Both the position numbers and the translations under genes were made by a program. DNA of 64,000 bases from Candidatus Eremiobacterota bacterium (lineage in GTDB: Bacteria > Vulcanimicrobiota > Vulcanimicrobiia > Vulcanimicrobiales > Vulcanimicrobiaceae), in NCBI GenBank assembly GCA_019240525.1, contig JAFAYE010000001.1:345300-409299 (forward strand), read 5' to 3'. The notes beneath the pieces were generated by a model, which saw nothing but the letters and a program-made list of their open reading frames with translations, did no database searches and was not told the origin of the DNA. This document shows positions 40,516-48,022 of this stretch, piece by piece. How positions within the stretch are numbered: the stretch's first letter is position 1; every line of letters begins with the position of its first letter.

Positions 40516-42678
40516 TTAGATTTTTTCGAGCGGCGCGTACTTGAGCATGAGCATCTTCTGCCCGACATTGGGGAAATCGATCGTAACCAAGCCGTCGCCG
40601 CCGGCGCCGACGATATTTTCGATTCGTCCTTCGCCCCACTTCGGATGACGAACTCGATCGCCGTCTTTGAGGCCGAGGTGCACGCCGGCGCCGGCCGATT
40701 CGTGTATCGCGACCTCGCGCCACCGGCCGCCGGCCGGACGTGCCAGCGGCACGCTACCGCTCTCCAAAACGTCGAGCGCCGGAATTTCTTCGAGAAAGCG
40801 TGATTTCGGATAGGCGTAGGTATTGCCAAAGAGCGCGCGTCGCGCCGCATAGGTTAGGAAGAGCCGATCGATGGCCCGCGTGATTCCAACATAGGCGAGA
40901 CGCCGTTCTTCTTCGAGCTCGGCCGGCTCGGTGAGCGTGCGGCTATGGGGAAAGACGCCTTCTTCCAGGCCGGTCAAAAAGACGCTCGAGAATTCCAACC
41001 CCTTGGCGCTGTGGAGCGTCATGAGCGTGACGTACGACGCATCTTCCTCGAGCGAATCGAGATCGCTGACGAGCGCGATGTTGGCTAAGAAACCCGCCAG
41101 CGACGGATCGTCGTCGTTCGATTCATATTCGCGGGCCACGCCGACGAGCTCCGAGAGATTTTCCAAACGGCCACGCGCCTCATGCGTATCCTCGCTTTGC
41201 AGCTCGCGGACGTAACCCGACCGCTCCATTACCGCAACGAGTAGATCCGCCACTCCCGCGGTTTGCGTAAACGCGCGCAGCTCCGCAATCAATTCGGCGA
41301 AGCGCTCGAGCTCCTTGAGCTTCTTTGGCACGGCGGCGCGGAGCAGATCGCTGTTGAAGATCGCCTCGCCCACCGATACGCGTCCGGCATTGGCTGCGTG
41401 CACCAACGCCGCAAGCGTCTGCTGGCCGATGCCGCGACGGGGCACGTTGACGATGCGCTTAAAAGCGAGCGCATCGGAAGAGTTGACGATGTACCGCAGG
41501 TAAGCGACGACGTCTTTGATCTCGGTGCGCGCGTAAAAGCCGACGCCGCCAACGACGCGATACGGAATACCTTCGGCGAGGAGTGCTTCCTCGAAGACGC
41601 GCGATTGTGCGTTGGTGCGGTAGAGCACGACGAAGTCGCGGTACGCGGCGCCGTCGCGAACCATGCTTCTGATTTTTTCGACGATGTAGCGGGCTTCGTC
41701 GCGTTCGGTGGCGGCCGGATACAGGGTGATCGGTTCGCCCTCGCCGCGAGACGTAAAAAGCCGTTTGGGGGCGCGCGTTCGATTGTTAGAGACAAGGTTG
41801 TTGGCGGCATCGAGAATCCGCTGCGTGCTTCGATAGTTCTCTTCGAGCTTGAAGATTTTTGCGCCCGGAAAGTCCTCTTCAAAGCGCAATATCATACGGT
41901 AGTCGCTGCCACGCCAAGAGTAGATGGATTGATCGTCGTCGCCCACCACCGTAACGTTTCCGTGGTAGCCTGCGAGTAGAGCGATCAGCCGGTACTGCGC
42001 AGTATTGACGTCTTGATATTCGTCAACCAAAACGTATTCGAACCGATGCTGGTATTTTTCCCGAGTTTCCTGATCGCGCTCCAGTAAGTCGATTGTGCGC
42101 ACGATGAGGTCGTCGAAATCGAGCGAGTTCGACTCGCCCAACCGGCGCTGATACTCGGCGTACACATTGGCGATACGCTCGCCGACAAAAGAGGTTTGAC
42201 CTTGCGCGTACTGCTCTGGCCAAATGAGCGCGTTCTTGGCCTTGTCGATCTCGGCAAGGCACGCGCTGGCCGAGAGATGGCGCTCGTCGATGTCGAGATC
42301 GTCGAGAATCTCTTTTACAAGCTGGCGCTGATCGGCATCATCGATGACGGCGAAGCTGCGGCCAATACCGATGCGCGAACCGTCGCGACGCAAGATTCGC
42401 ACGCACATTGAATGAAACGTGCCGACCCAAAGGTCGCGCGCGACGGGCCCGACCATCGCGTGCAAACGCGATTTCATTTCGCCGGCGGCTTTGTTCGTGA
42501 AAGTCACCGCAAGAATGCGCTCCGGTGCAACGCGAAGCTCGCCTAACAAATAAGCGATGCGATGCGTCAGAACGCGCGTCTTGCCGCTCCCGGCACCGGC
42601 AAAGATCAGAACAGGGCCATCGCTCTGCCGAACGGCGGCTGATTGCGCGTCGTTGAGAATTTCCGTTTCCAGGAGCAT
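40516..42678 (-). CDS. pcrA: ATP-dependent DNA helicase PcrA/UvrD
   Basis: A superfamily 1A 3'-5' helicase of 720 residues used in excision repair and in clearing RNA polymerase or recombinase. Walker A is FAGAGSGKTRVL, motif Ia VTFTNKAA, motif II VDEYQDVN, motif III GDDDQSIYSWRGS, motif IV YRSTQRIL, motif V TLHSAKGLEF and motif VI YVGITRA. The last 60 residues form the short Tudor-like RNA-polymerase-interacting domain (VRHPKWGEGRI), as in PcrA. The length is near the Gram-positive PcrA norm. Confidence 0.97.
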   Translation of the reverse strand: MLLETEILNDAQSAAVRQSDGPVLIFAGAGSGKTRVLTHRIAYLLGELRVAPERILAVTFTNKAAGEMKSRLHAMVGPVARDLWVGTFHSMCVRILRRDGSRIGIGRSFAVIDDADQRQLVKEILDDLDIDERHLSASACLAEIDKAKNALIWPEQYAQGQTSFVGERIANVYAEYQRRLGESNSLDFDDLIVRTIDLLERDQETREKYQHRFEYVLVDEYQDVNTAQYRLIALLAGYHGNVTVVGDDDQSIYSWRGSDYRMILRFEEDFPGAKIFKLEENYRSTQRILDAANNLVSNNRTRAPKRLFTSRGEGEPITLYPAATERDEARYIVEKIRSMVRDGAAYRDFVVLYRTNAQSRVFEEALLAEGIPYRVVGGVGFYARTEIKDVVAYLRYIVNSSDALAFKRIVNVPRRGIGQQTLAALVHAANAGRVSVGEAIFNSDLLRAAVPKKLKELERFAELIAELRAFTQTAGVADLLVAVMERSGYVRELQSEDTHEARGRLENLSELVGVAREYESNDDDPSLAGFLANIALVSDLDSLEEDASYVTLMTLHSAKGLEFSSVFLTGLEEGVFPHSRTLTEPAELEEERRLAYVGITRAIDRLFLTYAARRALFGNTYAYPKSRFLEEIPALDVLESGSVPLARPAGGRWREVAIHESAGAGVHLGLKDGDRVRHPKWGEGRIENIVGAGGDGLVTIDFPNVGQKMLMLKYAPLEKI

Positions 42679-42748
42679 TTATAGCGGTTCGGCGACCGGT
42701 GGTTCGGCGCCTGTTCTTGCGCAGGCTTGCGACGTTTCCCGCAGTTTG

Positions 42749-43765
42749 TTAGCGAACGGCGCGGAGCACCCGAGCCCGCCGAGCCGCCATCGCGTAGGCG
42801 GCGGAGAGCAGCGCGAGCGTCGATTCTGCACCCATGTTCGGGTTGACGAGTTCTTCGCCCAAGCCATCGAAACAGCCACCGCCGTTAGCCATCGTCACGC
42901 CGCGTGAATTCTTGCCGTAGTACCATTCCAACGCGATTTCTGCGGTCTCGACGTGGCTGGCGTCGCCGCTGAGGTCGAAAGCGGCGAGTTCGGCGTCGAC
43001 CATCGAACACGCCTCGAGCGGCTGTTGCGCGTAACGCGCGCGGGGCCCGCCGTGTGGATACCAGCCGTCATTGCCAACCGGAACGTAAATGCCGTTTTCC
43101 AGGGTAACGCCTTCATAGAAGTGCAGGGCGGCCAAGCCGGCTTCCCCGTAACGCGCATCTTGCAGTGCGGCGCCGGCGCGGAGGAGCGCCTCGGGCAGGC
43201 GCGCGTTGTCGTACGTCATGATTGGTTCGAACCAGCGCCACTCATCGGTCGCGTTCTCAACATACGCGGCGAAGATTTCGTCGGCGAGGTATCGCAGGCC
43301 GCCGGCGTACTTATGGTCTTGGAACGCGCCGTGCGCGTGCGCCAAGCCGAGGGCCGCGTAGGCGCGCGAGCGGATGTATTCAAGCGATTCGAGTGACGGC
43401 AACGCGCGGTCGAGCAAGGTCGCGCAGACTCGCCGCCAGCTTTGCGAAGGCGCGTTTCCGACACCGTACCCTAACGCCCAGATCGCGCGGCCGCAACTGT
43501 CGTGCGTGCCGATCTCGTCGATCCAGCGCCGGTCGTAATCCATGAAGTTGTGAAAGCGCCCATCATCGAGCTGCGCGTGCGCAAGGAACGCAAGATAGTT
43601 CGACGCGAGACGCTGCGCTTGTTTGTCCGATGGATTGAGGCGCAAGTACGCAAGCACGACCATAAACGCGCGCGAAACGTCGTCGGTACAGTAGCCCCAC
43701 GTGCGGTTTGGGACGTTTTCTATGGCATGCTGAATGACGCCGACGTCGTCGGAGAGCACTAGCAA
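42749..43765 (-). CDS. Alpha/alpha-toroid protein (glycosidase/epimerase-like) in a glycosyltransferase cluster
   Basis: A 338-residue helical protein with the regular Trp/Tyr-rich spacing of (alpha/alpha)6 barrels. Visible blocks are WGYCTDDVSRAFMVVLAY, GRFHNFMDYDRRWIDEIGTHDSCGRAIWALGYG and EWRWFEPIMTYDNARLPEALL. These are shared with uncharacterised proteins next to GT4 glycosyltransferases and mannoside phosphorylases. The start is a TTG at 43765; no ATG or GTG precedes it in frame. It lies 38 bases downstream of a glycosyltransferase gene. Hydrolase or phosphorylase activity is not proven; a sugar-epimerase-like role is also possible. Confidence 0.65.
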   Translation of the reverse strand: MLVLSDDVGVIQHAIENVPNRTWGYCTDDVSRAFMVVLAYLRLNPSDKQAQRLASNYLAFLAHAQLDDGRFHNFMDYDRRWIDEIGTHDSCGRAIWALGYGVGNAPSQSWRRVCATLLDRALPSLESLEYIRSRAYAALGLAHAHGAFQDHKYAGGLRYLADEIFAAYVENATDEWRWFEPIMTYDNARLPEALLRAGAALQDARYGEAGLAALHFYEGVTLENGIYVPVGNDGWYPHGGPRARYAQQPLEACSMVDAELAAFDLSGDASHVETAEIALEWYYGKNSRGVTMANGGGCFDGLGEELVNPNMGAESTLALLSAAYAMAARRARVLRAVR

Positions 43766-43802
43766 ATGATCGAGCGGAGGCGATGACGCTTGCGCGCGGG
43801 TC

Positions 43803-44975
43803 TTAGGCAGAGGTCACCAGCTCCAGCGGAGCGCGCGGACAAAGCTCGCTAAAGAGCGCACCATACTGGGCCGCGACGTGCGGCCAGGTCATTTGCCGGC
43901 CGAAGCGATAAGCGCGGCGCTCGGTCGCGCGGCGTAAGGACGGGTCGTCGAGCAGCATATTCAGGCCTGAGGCAATGGACGGCGCGTCGCGAAACTCGCA
44001 CAAGAAGCCGCGGTTGAGTGCCAGCAACTCTTGCGCGTACAGATACGGCGTCGAAACGATCGCTTTGCCGCAGCCAACCGCGTATGCGAGAGTTCCACTG
44101 ACAATCTGCGCCGGATTGAGATAGGGCGTGAGGTAGATATCGGTGGCCGTCAGATAACCCACGACCTCGTCGAAATCAAGATACTTGTCGACGAGCTGCA
44201 CGTTGTAATGCAGTCCGTACTCCCGGATCATTGCGGTAAGCGACTCGCGGTACGATTCACCTTCGCGGCGGCGTACCACCGGATGCGTTTCACCCAAAAT
44301 CAGGTAGAGCGCTTCCGGATGGCGCTTGACGACGCCGCGCATCGCCTCGATGGCGTATTCGAGGCCTTTACCGCGGCTGATCAACCCGAACGTAGAAATT
44401 ACCGTGCGCTGACCGATGCCCCATGAAGCTTTCGCCGCGTATGTGTCTTGGAAGGGCACGTCGGGGACGCCGTGGTGAATCGTCTCCAAGATCTTGGGGT
44501 CGATGCCGTAAATGGTTTCGAGCAAACTGCGCCCTGTTTCCGAAAGTGTAACCACTTTGCTGGCGTGTTCGCAGAGCTCCCGCGTAACGCGCAGATAGGT
44601 TTCGTCCGGCTCCGGAAGCACGGTGTGCAAGGTTAAAACGACCGGTTTTTCGACCAATCGCAAAAAATCGACGAGCCACTCGCCCTTCTCCCCGCCAAAC
44701 AGACCGTATTCGTGCTGGATGTTTACCAAGTCGATCGGATAGCTGTTGACGAATTCTGCGGCTTCCGCGTAGCTGACGCGCGACTCTTCGGCTATTCGGC
44801 CGACGACCTCGGGGGGATAGCGACGCATGTCGGCACCCGGCTCGTCGACGGCGATCACCGGACTCGAAAAACCGAAAGTGCGATCGTACGCGTCGACCAT
44901 ATCCTTCGTAAAGGTCGCGATCCCGCACTCGCGAGGCGGATACGAACCGAAGAACAAGGCGCGCGGCGGCAACAT
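43803..44975 (-). CDS. GT4-family glycosyltransferase
   Basis: A 390-residue GT-B glycosyltransferase. The N-terminus (FFGSYPPRECGIATFTKD) is typical of GT4 proteins near mannoside enzymes; IQHEYGLFGGEKGEW is the acceptor-side motif, FGLISRGKGLEYAIEAM the start of the nucleotide-binding half, and SGTLAYAVGCGKAIVSTPY the usual donor-binding segment with altered spacing. Together with the toroid protein and the NDP-sugar gene on the same strand it forms a small glycan-synthesis cluster. The sugar and acceptor are unknown. Confidence 0.9.
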   Translation of the reverse strand: MLPPRALFFGSYPPRECGIATFTKDMVDAYDRTFGFSSPVIAVDEPGADMRRYPPEVVGRIAEESRVSYAEAAEFVNSYPIDLVNIQHEYGLFGGEKGEWLVDFLRLVEKPVVLTLHTVLPEPDETYLRVTRELCEHASKVVTLSETGRSLLETIYGIDPKILETIHHGVPDVPFQDTYAAKASWGIGQRTVISTFGLISRGKGLEYAIEAMRGVVKRHPEALYLILGETHPVVRRREGESYRESLTAMIREYGLHYNVQLVDKYLDFDEVVGYLTATDIYLTPYLNPAQIVSGTLAYAVGCGKAIVSTPYLYAQELLALNRGFLCEFRDAPSIASGLNMLLDDPSLRRATERRAYRFGRQMTWPHVAAQYGALFSELCPRAPLELVTSA

Positions 44976-45052
44976 GTAGGCGATGGGCTCCTCCCTCCGT
45001 AGGACATCAGTCTACCCCGCCCCAGATGCGCGGTAAACCGAACGTTCCCTCG

Positions 45053-46138
45053 CTAGCCTACTATTCCTTGACCTGGAGATCCCAGGCGAGCGCCTGGTTC
45101 TAAAATCGTGCCTGGTTCGACACTGACGTCGTGGCCGATCACCGAGCCTCGCGCGACGTGCGCTTTCGGGCCGATCGTAACGCCGCTGGCGAGGATCGCT
45201 TCCTCGATGACGGCATCCGCCCCGACGCTGACGCGCTCCCATAGCACCGATTCGCGGACGGTCACGCGCGAACCGATACTACAGCCCGGTCCGAGCACGA
45301 CGTTTGGACCAATTGTTGCGCTTGCATCCACTACCACGTCGGCACCAACGTGCACCGGCGGAATCACGCCCGGATGGCCGCGCAGAACGCCGCTTCCCTC
45401 GCCGCTGATTCCGGGCTCTACGGCAAGCGGCATCGCGCCGCTCAATACGTCGCGATGTGCGGCGAGATATTGTTCGGGTCTGCCGAGATCAAGCCAATAG
45501 TCGTTCGTCGTATAGGCGTAGAGCGTTTTCCCTTGCGCGATAATTTGCGGAAAGGTCGCGCGTTCGATCGAAACGTTTTGGCCGCTGGGAATGAAATCGA
45601 GAATTTCGCGCTCGAGCAGATACGTGCCCGCATTGATCTCATTCGTTGGCTCGTGTCCCTTGGGCGGCTTCTCGACGAACGAACTTACGCGGCCCTCGGC
45701 ATCGTGCACGACACATCCAAACGGCGACGGGTCCTCAACGCGAATTAGATGCAGCGACCCAATGCCGCCTTTTTGATGGTGGTATTCGCGCATCGCTCGA
45801 AGATCGAGGCTCGTCAGAATGTCGCCGTTGAGAACGAAAAACGGCCCGGTGATATGCTCTTCGACGTTCTTAATCGCGCCGGCGGTACCGAGCGGCGTTT
45901 CCTCGATCACGTAGGTGACCTTCATATCGAGCTGCGTGCCGTCGCCGAAATAATCAACGATCGCTTGCGGCATATAACCCGCGGCCAGAATAACATCGCG
46001 TATCTCCGCAGCGTAAAGCCGCTCGAGCGTGCGCGCAAGGAAGGGGACGTTCATAATCGGCACCATCGGCTTGGGCGTGCCATATGTCAGTGGCCGCAGC
46101 CGGGTTCCCTCGCCTCCTACCAATACGATGGCCTGCAT
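45053..46138 (-). CDS. NDP-sugar synthase (mannose-1-phosphate guanylyltransferase-like)
   Basis: A 361-residue nucleotidyltransferase. The catalytic domain starts MQAIVLVGGEGTRLRPLTYGTPKPMVPI, followed by ETPLGTAGAIKNV (substrate loop) and VLNGDILTSLD. From about residue 240 there are hexapeptide repeats (VVDASATIGPNVVLGPGCSIG), as in the LbH-tailed GMP/UDP-sugar pyrophosphorylases. It probably supplies the donor for the GT4 protein encoded next. Upstream is the intergenic repeat at 46200. Confidence 0.92.
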   Translation of the reverse strand: MQAIVLVGGEGTRLRPLTYGTPKPMVPIMNVPFLARTLERLYAAEIRDVILAAGYMPQAIVDYFGDGTQLDMKVTYVIEETPLGTAGAIKNVEEHITGPFFVLNGDILTSLDLRAMREYHHQKGGIGSLHLIRVEDPSPFGCVVHDAEGRVSSFVEKPPKGHEPTNEINAGTYLLEREILDFIPSGQNVSIERATFPQIIAQGKTLYAYTTNDYWLDLGRPEQYLAAHRDVLSGAMPLAVEPGISGEGSGVLRGHPGVIPPVHVGADVVVDASATIGPNVVLGPGCSIGSRVTVRESVLWERVSVGADAVIEEAILASGVTIGPKAHVARGSVIGHDVSVEPGTILEPGARLGSPGQGIVG

Positions 46139-46199
46139 ATGCGTTATGTTTACTGCGGCGTTACCCGACTCTTGCTTTGTCCCGTCTTTCTAAATTTTG

Positions 46200-46226
46200 T
46201 CACCCTGAGCATGTCGAAGGGTGACA
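46200..46226. repeat. Dispersed palindromic repeat, reverse copy
   Basis: TCACCCTGAGC followed by a core ATGTCGA and AGGGTGACA is the reverse complement of the unit at 32621-32647 with one substitution. It lies between the NDP-sugar gene and the HNH gene, in the intergenic space upstream of both divergent genes. Confidence 0.85.
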
Positions 46227-46285
46227 GAGTAACGCGCTTACAACGATGCCATACAGTTGGCACATTCATTCAGTAGTCTCAAAGC

Positions 46286-46882
46286 ATGCCGAAAATCATT
46301 TACGATTGGAACGCGGTGCAGGCATACTATGATGAAGGACACGGCTTCGTCGAATGCGCCCGCCGCTTTGGATTTTGCCACACGGCTTGGATCAAGGCGA
46401 TAAGGCGCGGAGAGCTGCGCGTTGCACCGTCACTTTTTCCCGATAGACGCAAGAAATACGACTGGGCGGCGGTGCGAGCCCACTACGATATCGGCAACAG
46501 TTTCAGAGACTGCAAAGCAAGGTTTGGCTTTTGTGCGGCGTCCTGGACCAAAGCGGTTCAGCGCAGCGATATTGAGCCTCGTTCTTTTGGTATGTCCATT
46601 GCCGAATTGCTCTCAAACCGGAATAGAAATCGAACGCATGTTAAGCACAGGCTCATAAGAGCTGGGCTGCTCGCAAACAACTGTCAATCGTGCGGTTTAT
46701 CGGCTTGGCAAGGCAAAGCGCTCAACATGCATCTCGATCACATCAACGGCGTCAAAAATGATAATCGGCTCGAAAATCTGCGCATGCTTTGCCCAAACTG
46801 CCATAGCCAAACGGCCACCTACGGAGGCCGAAACCTAAAGCGGCCCGGCGTTGCAAGGGCCGAGGCTTTTCCTGTAGTATAA
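46286..46882 (+). CDS. HNH endonuclease with two tandem HTH-like N-terminal repeats
   Basis: A 198-residue protein. The C-terminal HNH domain (about 130-182) has the zinc pairs CQSC and CPNC and the core LNMHLDHINGVKNDNRLENLRMLCPNCHSQ. N-terminally two similar units occur, Y6-R41 and Y58-R93 (52 residues apart), each with the pattern W-x2-V-x3-Y-x2-G, then C-x2-RFGFC-x3-W-x-KA-x2-R, looking like homeodomain-type helical DNA-binding units. By eye the base composition is less G+C-rich than the neighbours. It ends 14 bases before a tRNA-Gln gene, so a mobile origin is possible. Its target is unknown. Confidence 0.85.
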   Translation: MPKIIYDWNAVQAYYDEGHGFVECARRFGFCHTAWIKAIRRGELRVAPSLFPDRRKKYDWAAVRAHYDIGNSFRDCKARFGFCAASWTKAVQRSDIEPRSFGMSIAELLSNRNRNRTHVKHRLIRAGLLANNCQSCGLSAWQGKALNMHLDHINGVKNDNRLENLRMLCPNCHSQTATYGGRNLKRPGVARAEAFPVV

Positions 46883-46896
46883 CGTTTCGCTACCAA

Positions 46897-46969
46897 TCCC
46901 GGGTAGTTCAGCTGGAAGAACGGCAGACTCTGAATCTGCATGTCGGTGGTTCGAGCCCATCCCCGGGAG
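46897..46969 (+). tRNA. tRNA-Gln (anticodon CTG)
   Basis: The cloverleaf folds completely: acceptor TCCCGGG/CCCGGGA, D stem GTTC/GAAC, anticodon stem GCAGA/TCTGC with loop CTCTGAA (anticodon CTG at 46930-46932), and T stem GGTGG/CCATC with one wobble and loop TTCGAGC. The discriminator base is G, as expected for glutamine tRNA. CCA is not encoded. Confidence 0.95.
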
Positions 46970-46975
46970 TAGCGC

Positions 46976-47048
46976 GGCCCCATCATCTAGAGGCCTAGGA
47001 TGCCGCCCTCTCACGGCGGTAACGCGGGTTCGAATCCCGCTGGGGCTA
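46976..47048 (+). tRNA. tRNA-Glu (anticodon CTC)
   Basis: The acceptor GGCCCCA pairs with TGGGGCT (G-T at the end), the anticodon stem CCGCC/GGCGG encloses CTCTCAC (anticodon CTC at 47010-47012), and the T arm CGGG-TTCGAAT-CCCG is canonical. The discriminator is A and CCA is not encoded. It lies 6 bases after tRNA-Gln, so both are probably one transcript. Confidence 0.95.
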
Positions 47049-47106
47049 TTCTAAAACGCCTTATTCTACGGAGCTTTCGAACACTGGATGGGTACGCCGG
47101 TCCGGG

Positions 47107-47307
47107 CTAGCCGGGGTGCCCTCTACCGCTGACTTCCGTGCCGCCAGCCTCTCGATCTTCCAGGTCGTATTCGCCGTCGTCGTCGCCAAGTTCGTCGTTC
47201 TTGCCGTCCTTGTCAGAACGATCGTCGGATCGTTTGTTCGGGTCGGTTGGATCGCGCTGCTTTTGGTTCGGATCAATCGGGTTCGGCATATCTCCAGGTG
47301 TAGACAC
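47107..47307 (-). CDS. Small acidic, probably disordered protein
   Basis: A 66-residue protein rich in Asp, Asn, Pro and Lys (MSTPGDMPNPIDPNQKQRDP and DDDGEYDLEDREAGG) without hydrophobic core or cysteine, hence likely intrinsically disordered. The GTG start at 47307 has an excellent ribosome-binding site (GGAGG, 7 bases upstream), which makes it a convincing real gene despite its size. It lies downstream of the tRNA pair on the opposite strand. Function unknown; a similar acidic mini-protein is encoded at 55081-55215. Confidence 0.7.
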   Translation of the reverse strand: MSTPGDMPNPIDPNQKQRDPTDPNKRSDDRSDKDGKNDELGDDDGEYDLEDREAGGTEVSGRGHPG

Positions 47308-47365
47308 TTGTAAGCCTCCGTAGTCTTAGGATTGTAGGTCGGAGCTTACCCATTGAGCCGCGTCG

Positions 47366-47548
47366 TCAAGCCGCACCCGTCAGTTCTTCCTCGATCGCGA
47401 ACGGGCTGGACTTGCGCCTCGGCCGAAGCGCCTGTTTGTAGCGACGACACTTGCATTTTGGATTCATGGTGGACGAGCATCCGCCGTCGAAGTGATTTGC
47501 CCTGGTATCGCCGCAGTGAGCGCAGTCGAGTGGACCGTACCGGAGCAT
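47366..47548 (-). CDS. Small cysteine-rich, zinc-ribbon-like protein
   Basis: A 60-residue protein with CAHCG near the N-terminus, then NHFDGGC and KCKC, that is, enough paired Cys and His for one zinc site, followed by a basic tail. The ATG at 47548 has an AGGA ribosome-binding site 8 bases upstream. An overlapping 68-codon frame on the same strand lacks such features and is rejected. Role unknown. Confidence 0.5.
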   Translation of the reverse strand: MLRYGPLDCAHCGDTRANHFDGGCSSTMNPKCKCRRYKQALRPRRKSSPFAIEEELTGAA

Positions 47549-48022
47549 TCAAGTGATCCTGTTAGTTAGAAGCAGTTACGCGGCTGCGATGGCCGCGAGG
47601 GATGGAAGCGTTTGGAAAGTTTATTGGACGCAGGGTAGCGTGGTAGCATGGATTCGTGATCCAAGCAATAGCCCTGATTGGCACGATAAGCCATGAGCCT
47701 TTCAACGTACGACGACCACTCAGATTCTGAGCAGCCCATTAGCCTATGGTGGATAGTTCGAGTTTATTGGCCAACCTCGACACGCTTGCTAAAGATACGA
47801 TAACGTTCCGAGCAGACGCGGCACTTGACGTCAGCCACGATATCGATTCATTTACAGATGTCACTGGCTTTGATGCCTCGTTTTTCGCTCCCTCGTCACT
47901 GAGCTAGTACCCCTGTATCGATCGTCAAACGGTTCCGATCGGTTCAGCCGGAAGCGCTTTCGAAGGCGCACGCGAAACGGCCGAAGCCGGGGAGCCGCCA
48001 TTCACCCGTCGAAGGCGCCGCC
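47549..48022. other. Gene-poor stretch
   Basis: I see no gene I would call with confidence. A 53-codon plus-strand frame with ATG at 47746 and stop at 47905-47907 (protein starting MVDSSSLLANLDTLAKDT, acidic) lacks a ribosome-binding site and is only a weak candidate. Promoter elements for the LuxR gene at 48023 would lie here, but none is clear. Confidence 0.5.

Noticed and set aside
47694-47907. Two short plus-strand frames upstream of the LuxR gene
   Set aside because: Without ribosome-binding site or recognised motif; I mention the better one (47746-47907) only as a weak candidate in the gene-poor stretch.
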